DNA of 64,000 bases from SZAS-79 sp964599095 (GTDB lineage Bacteria; Pseudomonadota; Gammaproteobacteria; Burkholderiales; SG8-39), in NCBI GenBank assembly GCA_964599095.1, contig CAZREB010000003.1, positions 248,001-312,000 of the forward strand. Direction: 5' to 3'. Position 1 is the stretch's first letter. The number at the start of each line of letters is the position of its first letter. The notes under the pieces are model-generated. The model ran no database searches. It saw only the letters and a program-made list of their open reading frames with translations, and was not told the DNA's origin. Positions 15,352-23,261 of the stretch are shown piece after piece. The translations under genes were made by a program, and so were the position numbers.

Positions 15352-17750
15352 TCCCCGCGGGCGAATCGAAAGCCTTCCGCTATATCGGCAAGCAGCGCCG
15401 CACCAAGGAAGATCCGCGCTTCGTGACCGGCCGCGGCCGCTATGTGGCCGACATCGCCTTGCCGGGCATGAAGCACATCGCGCTGGTGACCAGTCCGCAT
15501 GCGTCAGCGCGCATCAAGGCGATCCGCGCTGAGGCGGCCCTCGCAATGGAAGGCGTGCGCTATGTGCTCACGGGCGAGGAGTTGTGCGCCAACGTCGATC
15601 CGCTGCTGGTCGGCGTCGATACGCCGAAGGTCACGCGCTACCCGCTGGCCCGCGGCGTCGTGCGCTATGCCGGCGAATGGGTGGTGGCGGTGGTGGCCGA
15701 CAGCCGGGCCCTTGCCGAGGACGCGGCCGAAAAGGTCGAGATCGACTACGAGCCGACGCCGTACGTGCTCGATCCGGAGAAGGCGCTCCTGCCGGATTCG
15801 GTGCTGGTCCACCCGGACCACGGCAGCAACGTGCTCTACCGGCGCACGTTCACCTGGGGCCCGGTGGCGGAGGATTTCGCCCGCTCCGAACACACGCTTT
15901 CCTTCCGCGTGCACTGGGGCCGCAGCGCGACGGTGCCGATCGAGACCTTCGGCGTGGCGGCGCAGTGGGATCCCGGCAGGCAGCTGCTCGACATCTGGGC
16001 CTCGATCCAGATGCCGAAATTCCCCGACCAGACGGCGCGCGCGCTGCGCCTGCCCGGCAACGCGGTGCGGGTGCACTTCGACGTCGACGTCGGCGGCAGC
16101 TACGGCGTCAAGCGCGGCATCAAGCACACGGTGCTGGTCGGCTATCTCGCGAAGCGGCTCGGGATGCCGGTGCGATTCATCGAGGACCGGTTGGAAAACA
16201 TGCGCGGCGGCGACATGCACGGCCCGGACCGAATCTTCGACATGACGGCCGCGTTCGATACCAACGGCACGATCCGCTCGCTGAAGATCCGCGCGCTGGA
16301 CGACGTCGGCGCCTACGCAGGCCGCTCGCCGCTGCAGCTCGGCAAGCCGGTCGGCGCGATCGTCGGGCCTTACCGGATCAACAGCGTCGAGTACGAGCCG
16401 ATCTCGGTGCTGACCAACAAGACGGCGCAGGAGGCGGTGCGCGGCTTCGGCCAGTCGCCGACCAATTACGCGATCGAGACCGCGATCGACCGGATCGCGC
16501 GGCACCTGGGCATGGACAGGATCGAGCTGCGCAAGAGGAATTTCATCGCGAAGGACCAGTTCCCCTACCTGATCCCGAGCGGTTCCACCTACGACAGCGG
16601 CGACTTCGCCACGGTGCTCGACAAGGCGGTCGAGGCGGTGAAATTCGACGAGCTGGTCGCCGCCCGCGATGCGGCGCGGCAAGCCGGGCGCCTCGCGGGC
16701 GTCGGCATCTCGACCTGCCTCGAACCTTCGGGCGGCAACTCGGCTTTCGAGCCGCTCTTCAACCCGAAGAACGAGACCACCACGTGGATGGATTCGTGCC
16801 TGGTGCGGGTGGACCTCTCGGGCGCGATCACCGGGGTGATGAACACCTCGACCTCGGGGCAGGGACACGAGACGCTGGTGTCGACGGTGCTCGGCGAGGT
16901 GCTCGAGCGCGACCCGGCCACGATCCGCGTCGTGCACGCCGACTCGCTGAACGCGCTCCCGTCGAACAGCCCGGTGGGCAGCCGCATGGCGATCATGCTC
17001 GGCGGCGCGGCCGCGGGCGCTGCGAAGAAGATCAAGGCTGCGCTGCTGGCGATCGCGGCGCATAACCTCGGCGTGCCGGAAGCCTCGCTGGAGTACCGCG
17101 ACGGCGCGATTTCCGTGAAAGGCGAGCCGGCACTGTCCCTGTCGTGGGACCAGCTGGTCGAGATCGCGCACCGCAAGTTCCACAAGCTGCCGCCGGGACT
17201 CGAGCCCGGCCTGCAGGCGAAGTTCGTCTGGGAGGTGCCGACCGGCGGCGGCTTGCCGACCGCCGACGGGCGCATCCAGATGTACCCGTGCTATTCGTTC
17301 GAGGCGCACCTCGTGCTGGTGGAAATCGACCCGCTGACCGCGCAGCCGAAGATCCGGCGTTACGTGTGCGGCCACGACTGCGGCACGATGATCAACCCGG
17401 CCATCGTGCACGGCATGACCTACGGCGGCATCGCGCACGGGATAGGCGCGGCGCTTTACGAGAAGTTCGCGTTCAGCGACAACGGGCAACTCGCCAGCCA
17501 GACGTTCATGGATTACCTTATGCCCAGCGCGCTGGAGGTGCCCGCGGTCGACATCGTTGACCACTGCACGCCGTCGCCGCTGACCGAGTTCGGGCAGAAG
17601 GGCTCGGGCGAAGCCGGGTACCTCGGCGCGCCCGCGGCGATCGCCAGTGCGATCAACGATGCCCTCGCGCCGCTCGGGCGATCGATCGACGAGCTGCCCA
17701 TGACGCCGCTTGCGATCTGGACAACACTTCAAGGAGAACGTTCGCAATGA
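15348..17750 (+). CDS. Molybdenum-binding (large) subunit of xanthine-oxidase-family hydroxylase, CoxL-like but not CO dehydrogenase
   Basis: An 800-residue Mo subunit starting at ATG 15348; a longer open frame runs upstream through the small-subunit gene and is not coding. It opens with 'RTKEDPRFVTGRGRYVADI', typical of CoxL-like proteins. The active-site loop reads 'EAVRGFGQ' (about residues 362-369) rather than the AYxCSFR loop of form I CO dehydrogenase or AYRGAGR of many others, so CO is unlikely to be the substrate. The catalytic glutamate lies in 'GQKGSGEAGYLGAPAAI' (about residue 754). The downstream flavoprotein, amidohydrolase and Bug protein suggest hydroxylation of an organic acid or heterocycle. 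The Mo-cytosine-dinucleotide cofactor is expected for the family. Confidence 0.88.
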   Translation: MIPAGESKAFRYIGKQRRTKEDPRFVTGRGRYVADIALPGMKHIALVTSPHASARIKAIRAEAALAMEGVRYVLTGEELCANVDPLLVGVDTPKVTRYPLARGVVRYAGEWVVAVVADSRALAEDAAEKVEIDYEPTPYVLDPEKALLPDSVLVHPDHGSNVLYRRTFTWGPVAEDFARSEHTLSFRVHWGRSATVPIETFGVAAQWDPGRQLLDIWASIQMPKFPDQTARALRLPGNAVRVHFDVDVGGSYGVKRGIKHTVLVGYLAKRLGMPVRFIEDRLENMRGGDMHGPDRIFDMTAAFDTNGTIRSLKIRALDDVGAYAGRSPLQLGKPVGAIVGPYRINSVEYEPISVLTNKTAQEAVRGFGQSPTNYAIETAIDRIARHLGMDRIELRKRNFIAKDQFPYLIPSGSTYDSGDFATVLDKAVEAVKFDELVAARDAARQAGRLAGVGISTCLEPSGGNSAFEPLFNPKNETTTWMDSCLVRVDLSGAITGVMNTSTSGQGHETLVSTVLGEVLERDPATIRVVHADSLNALPSNSPVGSRMAIMLGGAAAGAAKKIKAALLAIAAHNLGVPEASLEYRDGAISVKGEPALSLSWDQLVEIAHRKFHKLPPGLEPGLQAKFVWEVPTGGGLPTADGRIQMYPCYSFEAHLVLVEIDPLTAQPKIRRYVCGHDCGTMINPAIVHGMTYGGIAHGIGAALYEKFAFSDNGQLASQTFMDYLMPSALEVPAVDIVDHCTPSPLTEFGQKGSGEAGYLGAPAAIASAINDALAPLGRSIDELPMTPLAIWTTLQGERSQ

Positions 17751-18715
17751 AACAGGCACTCAAATTTCTGGGCGCGATGGCTGCGCTCTGCGTCCTCGCC
17801 GGGAATGCAGCCGCGCAGGCCTGGCCGACCAAGCCCGTCAAGGTCGTCGTGGCGCTGCCGCCCGGCAGCGGCACCGACATCACCGGCCGGGCCATCGCGG
17901 CGAGCCTGGCCGCACAGACCGGCCAGCCCTTCATCGTCGAGAACCGCCCCGGCGGCAGCGGCAGCATTGCGATGAACCTGGTCGCCAAGTCGGAGCCCGA
18001 CGGTTACACGATCCTCGTGATGTCGTCGTCGTGGACCGTGACGCCCTCGACGGTGCCGAACCTGCCCTACGACACGCTCAAGGACCTCTCGGGCATCACC
18101 ATGCTGGCCGACATCGCCAACGCGCTCGCGGTGCGGGCCGACCGCGACATCCGCTCGGTCAGGGACCTGATCGCCGCGGCCAAGGCGAACCCCGGCAAGA
18201 TGAACGCGGCCGTGATCGGCTCGGGCAGCGCCACGCACCTGACCACCGAAAGGTTCCGCCTCAGCGCCGGCATCGACGTGCTGTCGATCCCGTACAAGGG
18301 CACGCCGGAGTCGCTGACCGACGTGCTGAGCGGCCGGGTCGACTACTGCTTCTGCCCGATAGGCAACGTGATGCCGATGGTCAAGGACGGCCGGCTGCGC
18401 GCGCTTGCGGTCAGCTCCAAGCACCGGACCTCGACGCAGCCCGACTTGCCGACCACCGAGGAAGCGGGCGTGCCGAATTCGGCGCAGCCTTTCTGGGTCG
18501 GCATGGGCGTGCCCTCGAAGACGCCGCGCGAGATCGTCGGCCGGATCCACGCCGAGACGGTCAAGGCACTCAATTCGCCCGAGATCCGGGCGCGCTGGGC
18601 GAGCCTGAACCAGGACGTGCGCATCTTCACGCCGGAGGCCTTCGATGCGCTGTTGCGCGAGGAAGTGCTCTCGAACGCGAAGTTGGTGAAAGACGCCAAC
18701 CTCAAGTTCAACTGA
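17747..18715 (+). CDS. Bug/TctC-family periplasmic binding protein
   Basis: A 322-residue secreted protein with a signal peptide (MKQALKFLGAMAALCVLAGNAAAQA). The family signature is 'WPTKPVKVVVALPPGSGTDITGRAIA', followed by 'PFIVENRPGGSGSIAMN' and 'SIPYKGTPESLTDVLSGRVDYCF'. Bug proteins bind small carboxylates or amides in the periplasm and often act without a dedicated permease. The start overlaps the large-subunit stop (ATGA), so it is cotranslated with the hydroxylase. It probably captures the hydroxylase substrate or a related compound. Confidence 0.9.
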   Translation: MKQALKFLGAMAALCVLAGNAAAQAWPTKPVKVVVALPPGSGTDITGRAIAASLAAQTGQPFIVENRPGGSGSIAMNLVAKSEPDGYTILVMSSSWTVTPSTVPNLPYDTLKDLSGITMLADIANALAVRADRDIRSVRDLIAAAKANPGKMNAAVIGSGSATHLTTERFRLSAGIDVLSIPYKGTPESLTDVLSGRVDYCFCPIGNVMPMVKDGRLRALAVSSKHRTSTQPDLPTTEEAGVPNSAQPFWVGMGVPSKTPREIVGRIHAETVKALNSPEIRARWASLNQDVRIFTPEAFDALLREEVLSNAKLVKDANLKFN

Positions 18716-18741
18716 GGCGCGCGGCGCCTCCAGGCGGCGCG

Positions 18742-20160
18742 ATGGCGGCAGCGCCTTACGATCTGGCCATCGTCGGCCACGGCGCCGCGGGCCTTGCCGC
18801 GGCGCTCGCGGCCGCCGAGGCCCGGCCGTCGGCGCGCATCGCAGTGCTCGAGCGCACGGCGCAGTCCGCATCCGGCGGCGGGACCCGCTGGAGTCCCTCC
18901 AACATGCGCATGAAGTCCGGCGCCGAGGTGGCGCCGGATTTCCATGATCATGTGGCGGCGGCCACCGGCGGGCGCGCCGATCTCGCGTACTTCCAAAGGC
19001 TCGCGCAGGAGGCGCCCGCGGCGGTGCAGTGGCTCGAGCGGCTCGGCGTGCAATTCCACTCGCCCGGCTACTACCTGAGCGTCGGCCCGCCGCGCATCCA
19101 GCCGGTGGGCGGCGGCGCGGCCATCGTCGATGCGCTTGCGAACGCGGGCAGAGCCGCCGGCGTCGAATTCCACTACGAGTGCCGCGCCGAAAAACTCGTG
19201 CGCGCGCCTTCGGGTGCGATCAAAGGCGTGGCGGCGCGGCGACGCGACGGGAGCCGGTTCGAGATCGCCGCGAGCGCGGTCGTGCTGGCAAGCGGCGGTT
19301 TCCAGGGCAGCCCGGCGATGTTGCGCGAGCATCTCGGCGCGGGTGCCGAGACGCTGCAGCCGATCTCGGCAGGCTCGGCCCACGACCAGGGCGAAGGCAT
19401 TCGCATGGCGCTGGATGCCGGAGCGCATCCCTCGGGCGACTGGGGAGGCATGCACAGCGAGCCGGTCGATCCGCGCAGCGGCGGTCCCGCGCCGGTAGTG
19501 CTCGTGTATCCGTACGGCATCGTCGTCGATCGTGAAGGGCGGCGTTTCCTCGATGAAGGCCGCGGGCTCGTGCACGAGACCTGGGAAGAGTATTCGCGCG
19601 CCATCCATTTCTCGACGCCGGGGCGCAAGGCGTGGGCGATCCTCGACTCGCGCCTCGCGGAGATTTCCGGCTACCAGCGGGCGATCCGTTCCGAGGTCCC
19701 GCCGGTGCGGGCAGAGTCGATCGACGAACTCGCTTCGCTCACCGGCATCGACCTGCCCGGCCTGCGCCGCACGATCGCCGACTACAACGCGGCCTGCACC
19801 GGCGACGCGAGCCGGTTCGACGCCACGCGCACCGACGGCCTCAGGGCATCGGCCGCACTTTCGCCGCCCAAGTCCAACTGGGCGCGCGCGCTCGATCGAA
19901 CGCCCTACCTGGCCTGGCCGCTGGTCGGCGCGATCGCGTATACCTTCGGCGGCATCGCCACGAACGAATCGGCCGAGGTGCTCGGCGCGAATGGTGCGAT
20001 CCCCGGCCTGTATGCGGCCGGCGAGATCACCGGCCATTTCCACGGCTCGGCGCCGAACGCCGTGGCGGTCATGCGCGCGCTGGTCTATGGCCGCATCGCC
20101 GGCCGCGCGGCGGCGGCCTATGCGAACACGCAACTCTCTACGGCGAGGCAGGCATCATGA
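18742..20160 (+). CDS. FAD-dependent oxidoreductase, fumarate reductase/TcuA-like
   Basis: A 472-residue flavoprotein starting at ATG 18742. The N-terminal dinucleotide-binding motif is 'DLAIVGHGAAGLAAALAAAE' and a second FAD motif lies near the C-terminus: 'IPGLYAAGEITGHFHGSAPNAVAVMRALVYGRIAGRAAA'. 'VVLASGGFQGSPAML' and 'GSAHDQGEGIRMALDAGA' place it in the FAD_binding_2 family of fumarate reductase, ketosteroid dehydrogenase and tricarballylate dehydrogenase enzymes. It probably introduces or reduces a C=C bond next to a carboxylate. Its stop overlaps the amidohydrolase start (ATGA). Specific substrate unknown. Confidence 0.85.
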   Translation: MAAAPYDLAIVGHGAAGLAAALAAAEARPSARIAVLERTAQSASGGGTRWSPSNMRMKSGAEVAPDFHDHVAAATGGRADLAYFQRLAQEAPAAVQWLERLGVQFHSPGYYLSVGPPRIQPVGGGAAIVDALANAGRAAGVEFHYECRAEKLVRAPSGAIKGVAARRRDGSRFEIAASAVVLASGGFQGSPAMLREHLGAGAETLQPISAGSAHDQGEGIRMALDAGAHPSGDWGGMHSEPVDPRSGGPAPVVLVYPYGIVVDREGRRFLDEGRGLVHETWEEYSRAIHFSTPGRKAWAILDSRLAEISGYQRAIRSEVPPVRAESIDELASLTGIDLPGLRRTIADYNAACTGDASRFDATRTDGLRASAALSPPKSNWARALDRTPYLAWPLVGAIAYTFGGIATNESAEVLGANGAIPGLYAAGEITGHFHGSAPNAVAVMRALVYGRIAGRAAAAYANTQLSTARQAS

Positions 20161-21158
20161 TCATCGACATCCACGCGCACTTCATCCCGAGGCTGCTGTT
20201 CGAGCGCTTCGATGCGGAGCATTCGAAATTTCCTTCGGTCGTGCTCAAGCGCGAGAACAACACCAACCGCATGCAGTTTCCGGGCGGCGAGCTCACGCGG
20301 CCGATCATGCCGAAGCTCTCCGACCTCGGCGACCGGGTCGCGTGGATGGACAAAAACGGGATCGACCACCAGCTGGTCGGCGGGTGGCTGGACAGCTTCG
20401 GCTACGAGCTGCCGGCCGCCGAGGGCCTCGCCTGGAGCCGGTTCATCAACGCGTGCATGAAGGAGGAACTGGCCGGGCAGCCACGCTTCACGCCGCTCGC
20501 GACCGTGCCGCTGCAGGACGGTGCGCTGGCCGCGCAGGTGCTGGGCGAGGCGATGCAGGCCGGCTTCGGCGGCCTGATGATAGGCACGCTGCCCAAGGGG
20601 CAGGGCGGCAACCTCGACGACCCGGGGCTCGATCCTTTCTGGCAGGCGGCCTCCGACGCCAAGGCCGGCGTGTTCCTGCACCCGATGTTCCTGTGCGGCG
20701 AGCCGCGGCTGGCCGACTACGACCTGGTCAACGCGATCGGGCGCGTGGCCGACACTTCGATTGCGGTCGCGCGCCTGCTGCATTCCGGGCACCTGCTCAA
20801 GTACCCCGGCGTCAAGCTCGTGATCTCCCACGGCGGCGCGGCGCTGCCCTACGTGCTCGGGCGCCTCGCGCGCAACTTCACGATCGCCCAGGGCAAGTAT
20901 GCCGACCCGAGGAAGGGGTTCGAAGCGCTGTACTTCGACTCGATCGTGTTCGACAAGGACGCCTTCGAGTTTCTCGCCGGCAAGGCGGGACCGGGCAGGA
21001 TCATGCTGGGCTCGGACATGCCTTTCCCGATCGGCGACCTCGAGCCGCAGAAGCTGATCCATGCGGCGCACGTCGACGACGCCGAAAGGAAGGCGATGCT
21101 CGGCGGCACGGCCAAGGGCATCTTCCGCGTGCGGCCCGATTGCTGGTGCAGGCCCTGA
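20157..21158 (+). CDS. Amidohydrolase-2 family hydrolase/decarboxylase (ACMSD-like)
   Basis: A 333-residue TIM-barrel metalloenzyme. The metal ligands are visible: the H-x-H at the N-terminus ('DIHAHFIP'), His in 'FLHPMFLCGE', His in 'VISHGGAALPYVLGR', and Asp in 'MLGSDMPFPIGD'. This pattern fits amidohydrolase family 2, which includes ACMSD, gamma-resorcylate decarboxylase and related non-oxidative decarboxylases as well as C-C hydrolases. It is coupled to the preceding flavoprotein gene. With the hydroxylase and flavoprotein it may form one short degradation route, in which hydroxylation is followed by redox and then decarboxylation or hydrolysis. The order is inferred. Confidence 0.85.
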   Translation: MIIDIHAHFIPRLLFERFDAEHSKFPSVVLKRENNTNRMQFPGGELTRPIMPKLSDLGDRVAWMDKNGIDHQLVGGWLDSFGYELPAAEGLAWSRFINACMKEELAGQPRFTPLATVPLQDGALAAQVLGEAMQAGFGGLMIGTLPKGQGGNLDDPGLDPFWQAASDAKAGVFLHPMFLCGEPRLADYDLVNAIGRVADTSIAVARLLHSGHLLKYPGVKLVISHGGAALPYVLGRLARNFTIAQGKYADPRKGFEALYFDSIVFDKDAFEFLAGKAGPGRIMLGSDMPFPIGDLEPQKLIHAAHVDDAERKAMLGGTAKGIFRVRPDCWCRP

Positions 21159-21159
21159 G

Positions 21160-21621
21160 ATGGCGCTCGAACTCAAAGGCGAATACAAGCTCGCGGTCGG
21201 GCAGGCCGGGTTGTGGAGGCTGCTGAACGACCCGGACGTGCTCGCGAAGACCATCCCCGGCTGCAATACGGTGCGCGCGCTCGGCGACGACAAGTACGAG
21301 ATGGGCCTCAAGCTGCAGGTGGCCAATGTGTCCGGCGAATACATGGGCAGCGTGGCGATCACCGAGAAGCGCGAGCCGGAACACTACGTGCTCGCGGTCG
21401 AGGGCCAGGGTTCGATCGGCTTCATGAAGGGCAGCGCGGCCTTCGACCTCGAGCCGCAGGGCGAGAACGAAACGCTGCTGCGCTACGCCGGCAGTGCCGA
21501 AGTGGGCGGGGTGGTCGCGGGCGTCGGCCAGCGGGTGCTGTCGGGTGTGGCAAAGTACATGGTCGGGCGGTTCTTCAAGGCGCTCGAGAAGCACATAGAA
21601 GGGCTGAACGCCGCCGGGTGA
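21160..21621 (+). CDS. CoxG-like SRPBCC protein (soluble)
   Basis: A 153-residue CoxG-family protein starting at ATG 21160, one base after the amidohydrolase stop. 'LNDPDVLAKTIPGCNTVRALGDDKYEMGLKLQV' and 'VEGQGSIGFMKGSAAFDLEPQGENETLLRY' match the CoxG/polyketide cyclase-like fold. Unlike the homologue at 10248-10868 it has no C-terminal transmembrane helix. It ends the plus-strand operon that begins at 13994. Probable role: docking or an accessory function for the molybdenum hydroxylase. Repeat copy B starts at its stop codon. Confidence 0.83.
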   Translation: MALELKGEYKLAVGQAGLWRLLNDPDVLAKTIPGCNTVRALGDDKYEMGLKLQVANVSGEYMGSVAITEKREPEHYVLAVEGQGSIGFMKGSAAFDLEPQGENETLLRYAGSAEVGGVVAGVGQRVLSGVAKYMVGRFFKALEKHIEGLNAAG

Positions 21622-21683
21622 ATGCTGCCATTATTACGGCAAAGTGGGCGTGCTTATTGGCTGAGCGGTCGAAATACTGCCAT
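21621..21683 (-). repeat. 52-bp-spaced ATGGCAGYATT direct-repeat element, copy B
   Basis: On the minus strand, ATGGCAGTATTT (21683 down to 21672) and ATGGCAGCATT (21631 down to 21621) start exactly 52 bp apart. The inner copy shares its last base with the stop codon of the upstream gene. The spacer shares 'AGCCAATA' with copy C. The element lies between the Cox operon and a small secreted protein plus the HigB/HigA-like pair. Confidence 0.7.
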
Positions 21684-21723
21684 TGGCGGTTCTTGCGCCG
21701 GCCGATCGAAATGAGGTGACACG

Positions 21724-22095
21724 ATGAAGCGAATCCTGTTTGCGATTGCGCTCTCTGCGGTCCCGGCAGCCACGATGGCGGCGGATACCGATGGGGCGTA
21801 CGGCAGCCTGCGTCCCGAGAGTTGCCGCGAATTCCGCCGCGTGATCGCGTCGGACGAGCGCACGCCTTCGCTCATGAACATCCGCGGCTGGATCGCCGGT
21901 TACATCACCGCCTACAACCGGCAGACGCCGGACACCTACGACATCCTCGGCGTCACCGAATTCGACGCAGCGCTGCGTTTCATCGACGGCTATTGCAAAG
22001 CCCACCCGCTGGACAACCTGACCGCCGCGATGGAAGCGCTGACCGAGGACTTGTACGCGAAGCGCCACCGCACACGGCGGCAGGCGGGGCACTGA
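21724..22095 (+). CDS. Small periplasmic protein of unknown function
   Basis: A 123-residue protein with a clear signal peptide (MKRILFAIALSAVPAATMAA). The mature part contains two Cys, in 'PESCREFRRVI' and 'FIDGYCKAHPLDNLTAAM', which could form a disulfide, and the aromatic-rich 'GWIAGYITAYNRQTPDTYDILG'. The pattern recalls small HdeA- or Rap1a-like periplasmic proteins, but no family is firmly recognised. The ATG follows 'ATGAGGTGACACG', with a GAGG site. It stands alone between repeat copy B and the HigB/HigA-like pair. Confidence 0.7.
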   Translation: MKRILFAIALSAVPAATMAADTDGAYGSLRPESCREFRRVIASDERTPSLMNIRGWIAGYITAYNRQTPDTYDILGVTEFDAALRFIDGYCKAHPLDNLTAAMEALTEDLYAKRHRTRRQAGH

Positions 22096-22146
22096 GGATC
22101 CACGCGCGGATCCGCGTTGGCATCGGGAGTTGCGACCGATCTACGG

Positions 22147-22174
22147 TTGACGGTTATACGAATGTTCGTATAAT
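22147..22174 (+). promoter_or_regulatory. Strong sigma-70 promoter with embedded 20-bp palindromic operator
   Basis: The -35 box TTGACG (22147-22152) and a perfect -10 box TATAAT (22169-22174) are separated by 16 bp. The perfect palindrome TTATACGAATGTTCGTATAA (22154-22173) fills the spacer and most of the -10 box. A repressor bound there would block RNA polymerase. Only 8 bp separate the -10 box from the toxin ATG (22183), so the transcript should have almost no 5' leader. Confidence 0.85.
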
Positions 22175-22182
22175 GCGACCTG

Positions 22183-22533
22183 ATGAAGCACGTCCGATTC
22201 GTCGGTTCTTCGAAGGACGACCTGTCGGCATTTCCCGCGCCGGCACGGGCCCGGGTTGGACAGGAGATATTCATGCTGCAGGTGGGGCGCGATCCGTCGG
22301 ACTGGAAACCCATGTCCGAGGTCGGCGCGGGCGCGAACGAGATTCGGGTGCGGGACGAAACCGGCGCGTTCCGTGTCATCTATGTGGCGAAATTTGGCGA
22401 TGCAATTTACGTCTTGCACGCATTCCAGAAGAAGTCGCAGAAGACCGCGCGTGCGGATATTGAACTGGCCGGGCGGCGCTACCGTGAGGCGCAGGCACTG
22501 GCAAAGGAGGCAAGTCATGGCAAAGGTCGCTGA
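22183..22533 (+). CDS. HigB/RelE-superfamily toxin (phage Gp49-like)
   Basis: A 116-residue basic protein. 'MKHVRFVGSSKDDLSAFPAPARARVGQEIFMLQVGRDPSDWKPM' followed by 'GANEIRVRDETGAFRVIYVAKFGDAIYVLHAFQKKSQKTARADIELAGRRYREA' is the standard Gp49/HigB pattern of ribosome-dependent or RelE-like mRNA interferases. Order is toxin first, then antitoxin, as in higBA. The promoter lies so close that the mRNA is probably leaderless or nearly so, whereas the antitoxin gene has a near-ideal Shine-Dalgarno. The end of the toxin gene overlaps the antitoxin start by 17 bp. Confidence 0.88.
   Translation: MKHVRFVGSSKDDLSAFPAPARARVGQEIFMLQVGRDPSDWKPMSEVGAGANEIRVRDETGAFRVIYVAKFGDAIYVLHAFQKKSQKTARADIELAGRRYREAQALAKEASHGKGR
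22503..22510 (+). promoter_or_regulatory. Strong Shine-Dalgarno for the antitoxin gene
   Basis: AAAGGAGG lies 6 nt before ATG 22517, inside the 3' end of the toxin gene. It is much stronger than anything available to the nearly leaderless toxin ORF, and it decides the antitoxin start, since the frame is open further upstream. Confidence 0.8.
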
Positions 22534-22795
22534 GTCGAGCGGCAATATCTTCCTCGACCTGGGATTTCCGCACCACGAGGCCGCGGTGATGTTGCTCAGG
22601 TCCGAACTGGCCGAGGCCCTGCGCCAGTGGATGGAGAGCGAAAGCCTTACCCAGGCACAGGCCGCTGCGCGCCTTGGCGTTGCCCAGCCGCGAATCTCAG
22701 AGATCGTGCGCGGAAAGATCGAGCTGATGTCGCTGGATTACATGGTGGGACTGTGCGCAAAGGCAGGCGTAAGCGTGCATGTGCGCGCTGCCTGA
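22517..22795 (+). CDS. XRE-family HTH antitoxin (HigA-like)
   Basis: A 92-residue helix-turn-helix protein starting at ATG 22517. The HTH is 'LTQAQAAARLGVAQPRISEIVRGKIELMSLDYMVGLCAKAG', of the HTH_37/XRE class usually paired with Gp49-like toxins. It would neutralise the upstream toxin and bind the palindrome at 22154-22173 to repress the operon. The start is supported by the strong Shine-Dalgarno at 22503-22510 and overlaps the toxin gene by 17 bp. Confidence 0.88.
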   Translation: MAKVAESSGNIFLDLGFPHHEAAVMLLRSELAEALRQWMESESLTQAQAAARLGVAQPRISEIVRGKIELMSLDYMVGLCAKAGVSVHVRAA

Positions 22796-22826
22796 AGACT
22801 CTACGCAGTTCCGTTGAACCGCAAAC

Positions 22827-23261
22827 TTGTCCTCCCGTCCTCCTGCGCTCCCGCGCAATTTCCCCTGCCCTTGCCGAAATTCGGAGGACGACCCGCAGCC
22901 CTATGCGACCTGTTGCCAGCCTTGGCATGTCGGGCTGGAGGCCGGCGTCCAAGCGCCTACGCCGGAAGCGCTGATGCGATCCCGCTACAGCGCCTATGTC
23001 GTCGGCCTGGTCGACTACCTGCTCGCCACCTGGCATCCGTCGACCGCGCCGGGTGAACTGGAATTGTCGCCGGTGAAGTGGATCGGTCTCGAGGTCTTGC
23101 GTGCGGAGGCGTCGGGCGACGCCGGCATCGTGGAGTTCGTCGCGCGCTGCCGCGTCAACGGACGTGCGCAACGCATGCACGAGACCAGCCGGTTCGTGCG
23201 GCAGGACGGGCGCTGGTATTACATCGACGGCCAGGTGGGCGGGACGACTGAGGCTACTTGA
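22827..23261 (+). CDS. YchJ-like SEC-C motif protein (UPF0225)
   Basis: A 144-residue protein. The N-terminal zinc-binding Cys cluster 'CPCRNSEDDPQPYATCCQPWH' and 'PTPEALMRSRYSAYVVGLVDYLLATWHPST' are typical of the YchJ/UPF0225 family, followed by an NTF2-like domain ('FVARCRVNGRAQRMHETSRFVRQDGRWYYIDG'). No ATG precedes the Cys cluster in frame, so TTG 22827 is the best start. The Cys cluster is a degenerate SEC-C motif, and function in the family is unknown. The 3' end overlaps the convergent porin gene by 8 bp. Confidence 0.78.
   Translation: MSSRPPALPRNFPCPCRNSEDDPQPYATCCQPWHVGLEAGVQAPTPEALMRSRYSAYVVGLVDYLLATWHPSTAPGELELSPVKWIGLEVLRAEASGDAGIVEFVARCRVNGRAQRMHETSRFVRQDGRWYYIDGQVGGTTEAT

Noticed and set aside
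15348..17750. Naming the large subunit as CO dehydrogenase
   Set aside because: The active-site loop is EAVRGFGQ, not AYxCSFR; the Cox-like gene order alone does not define the substrate.
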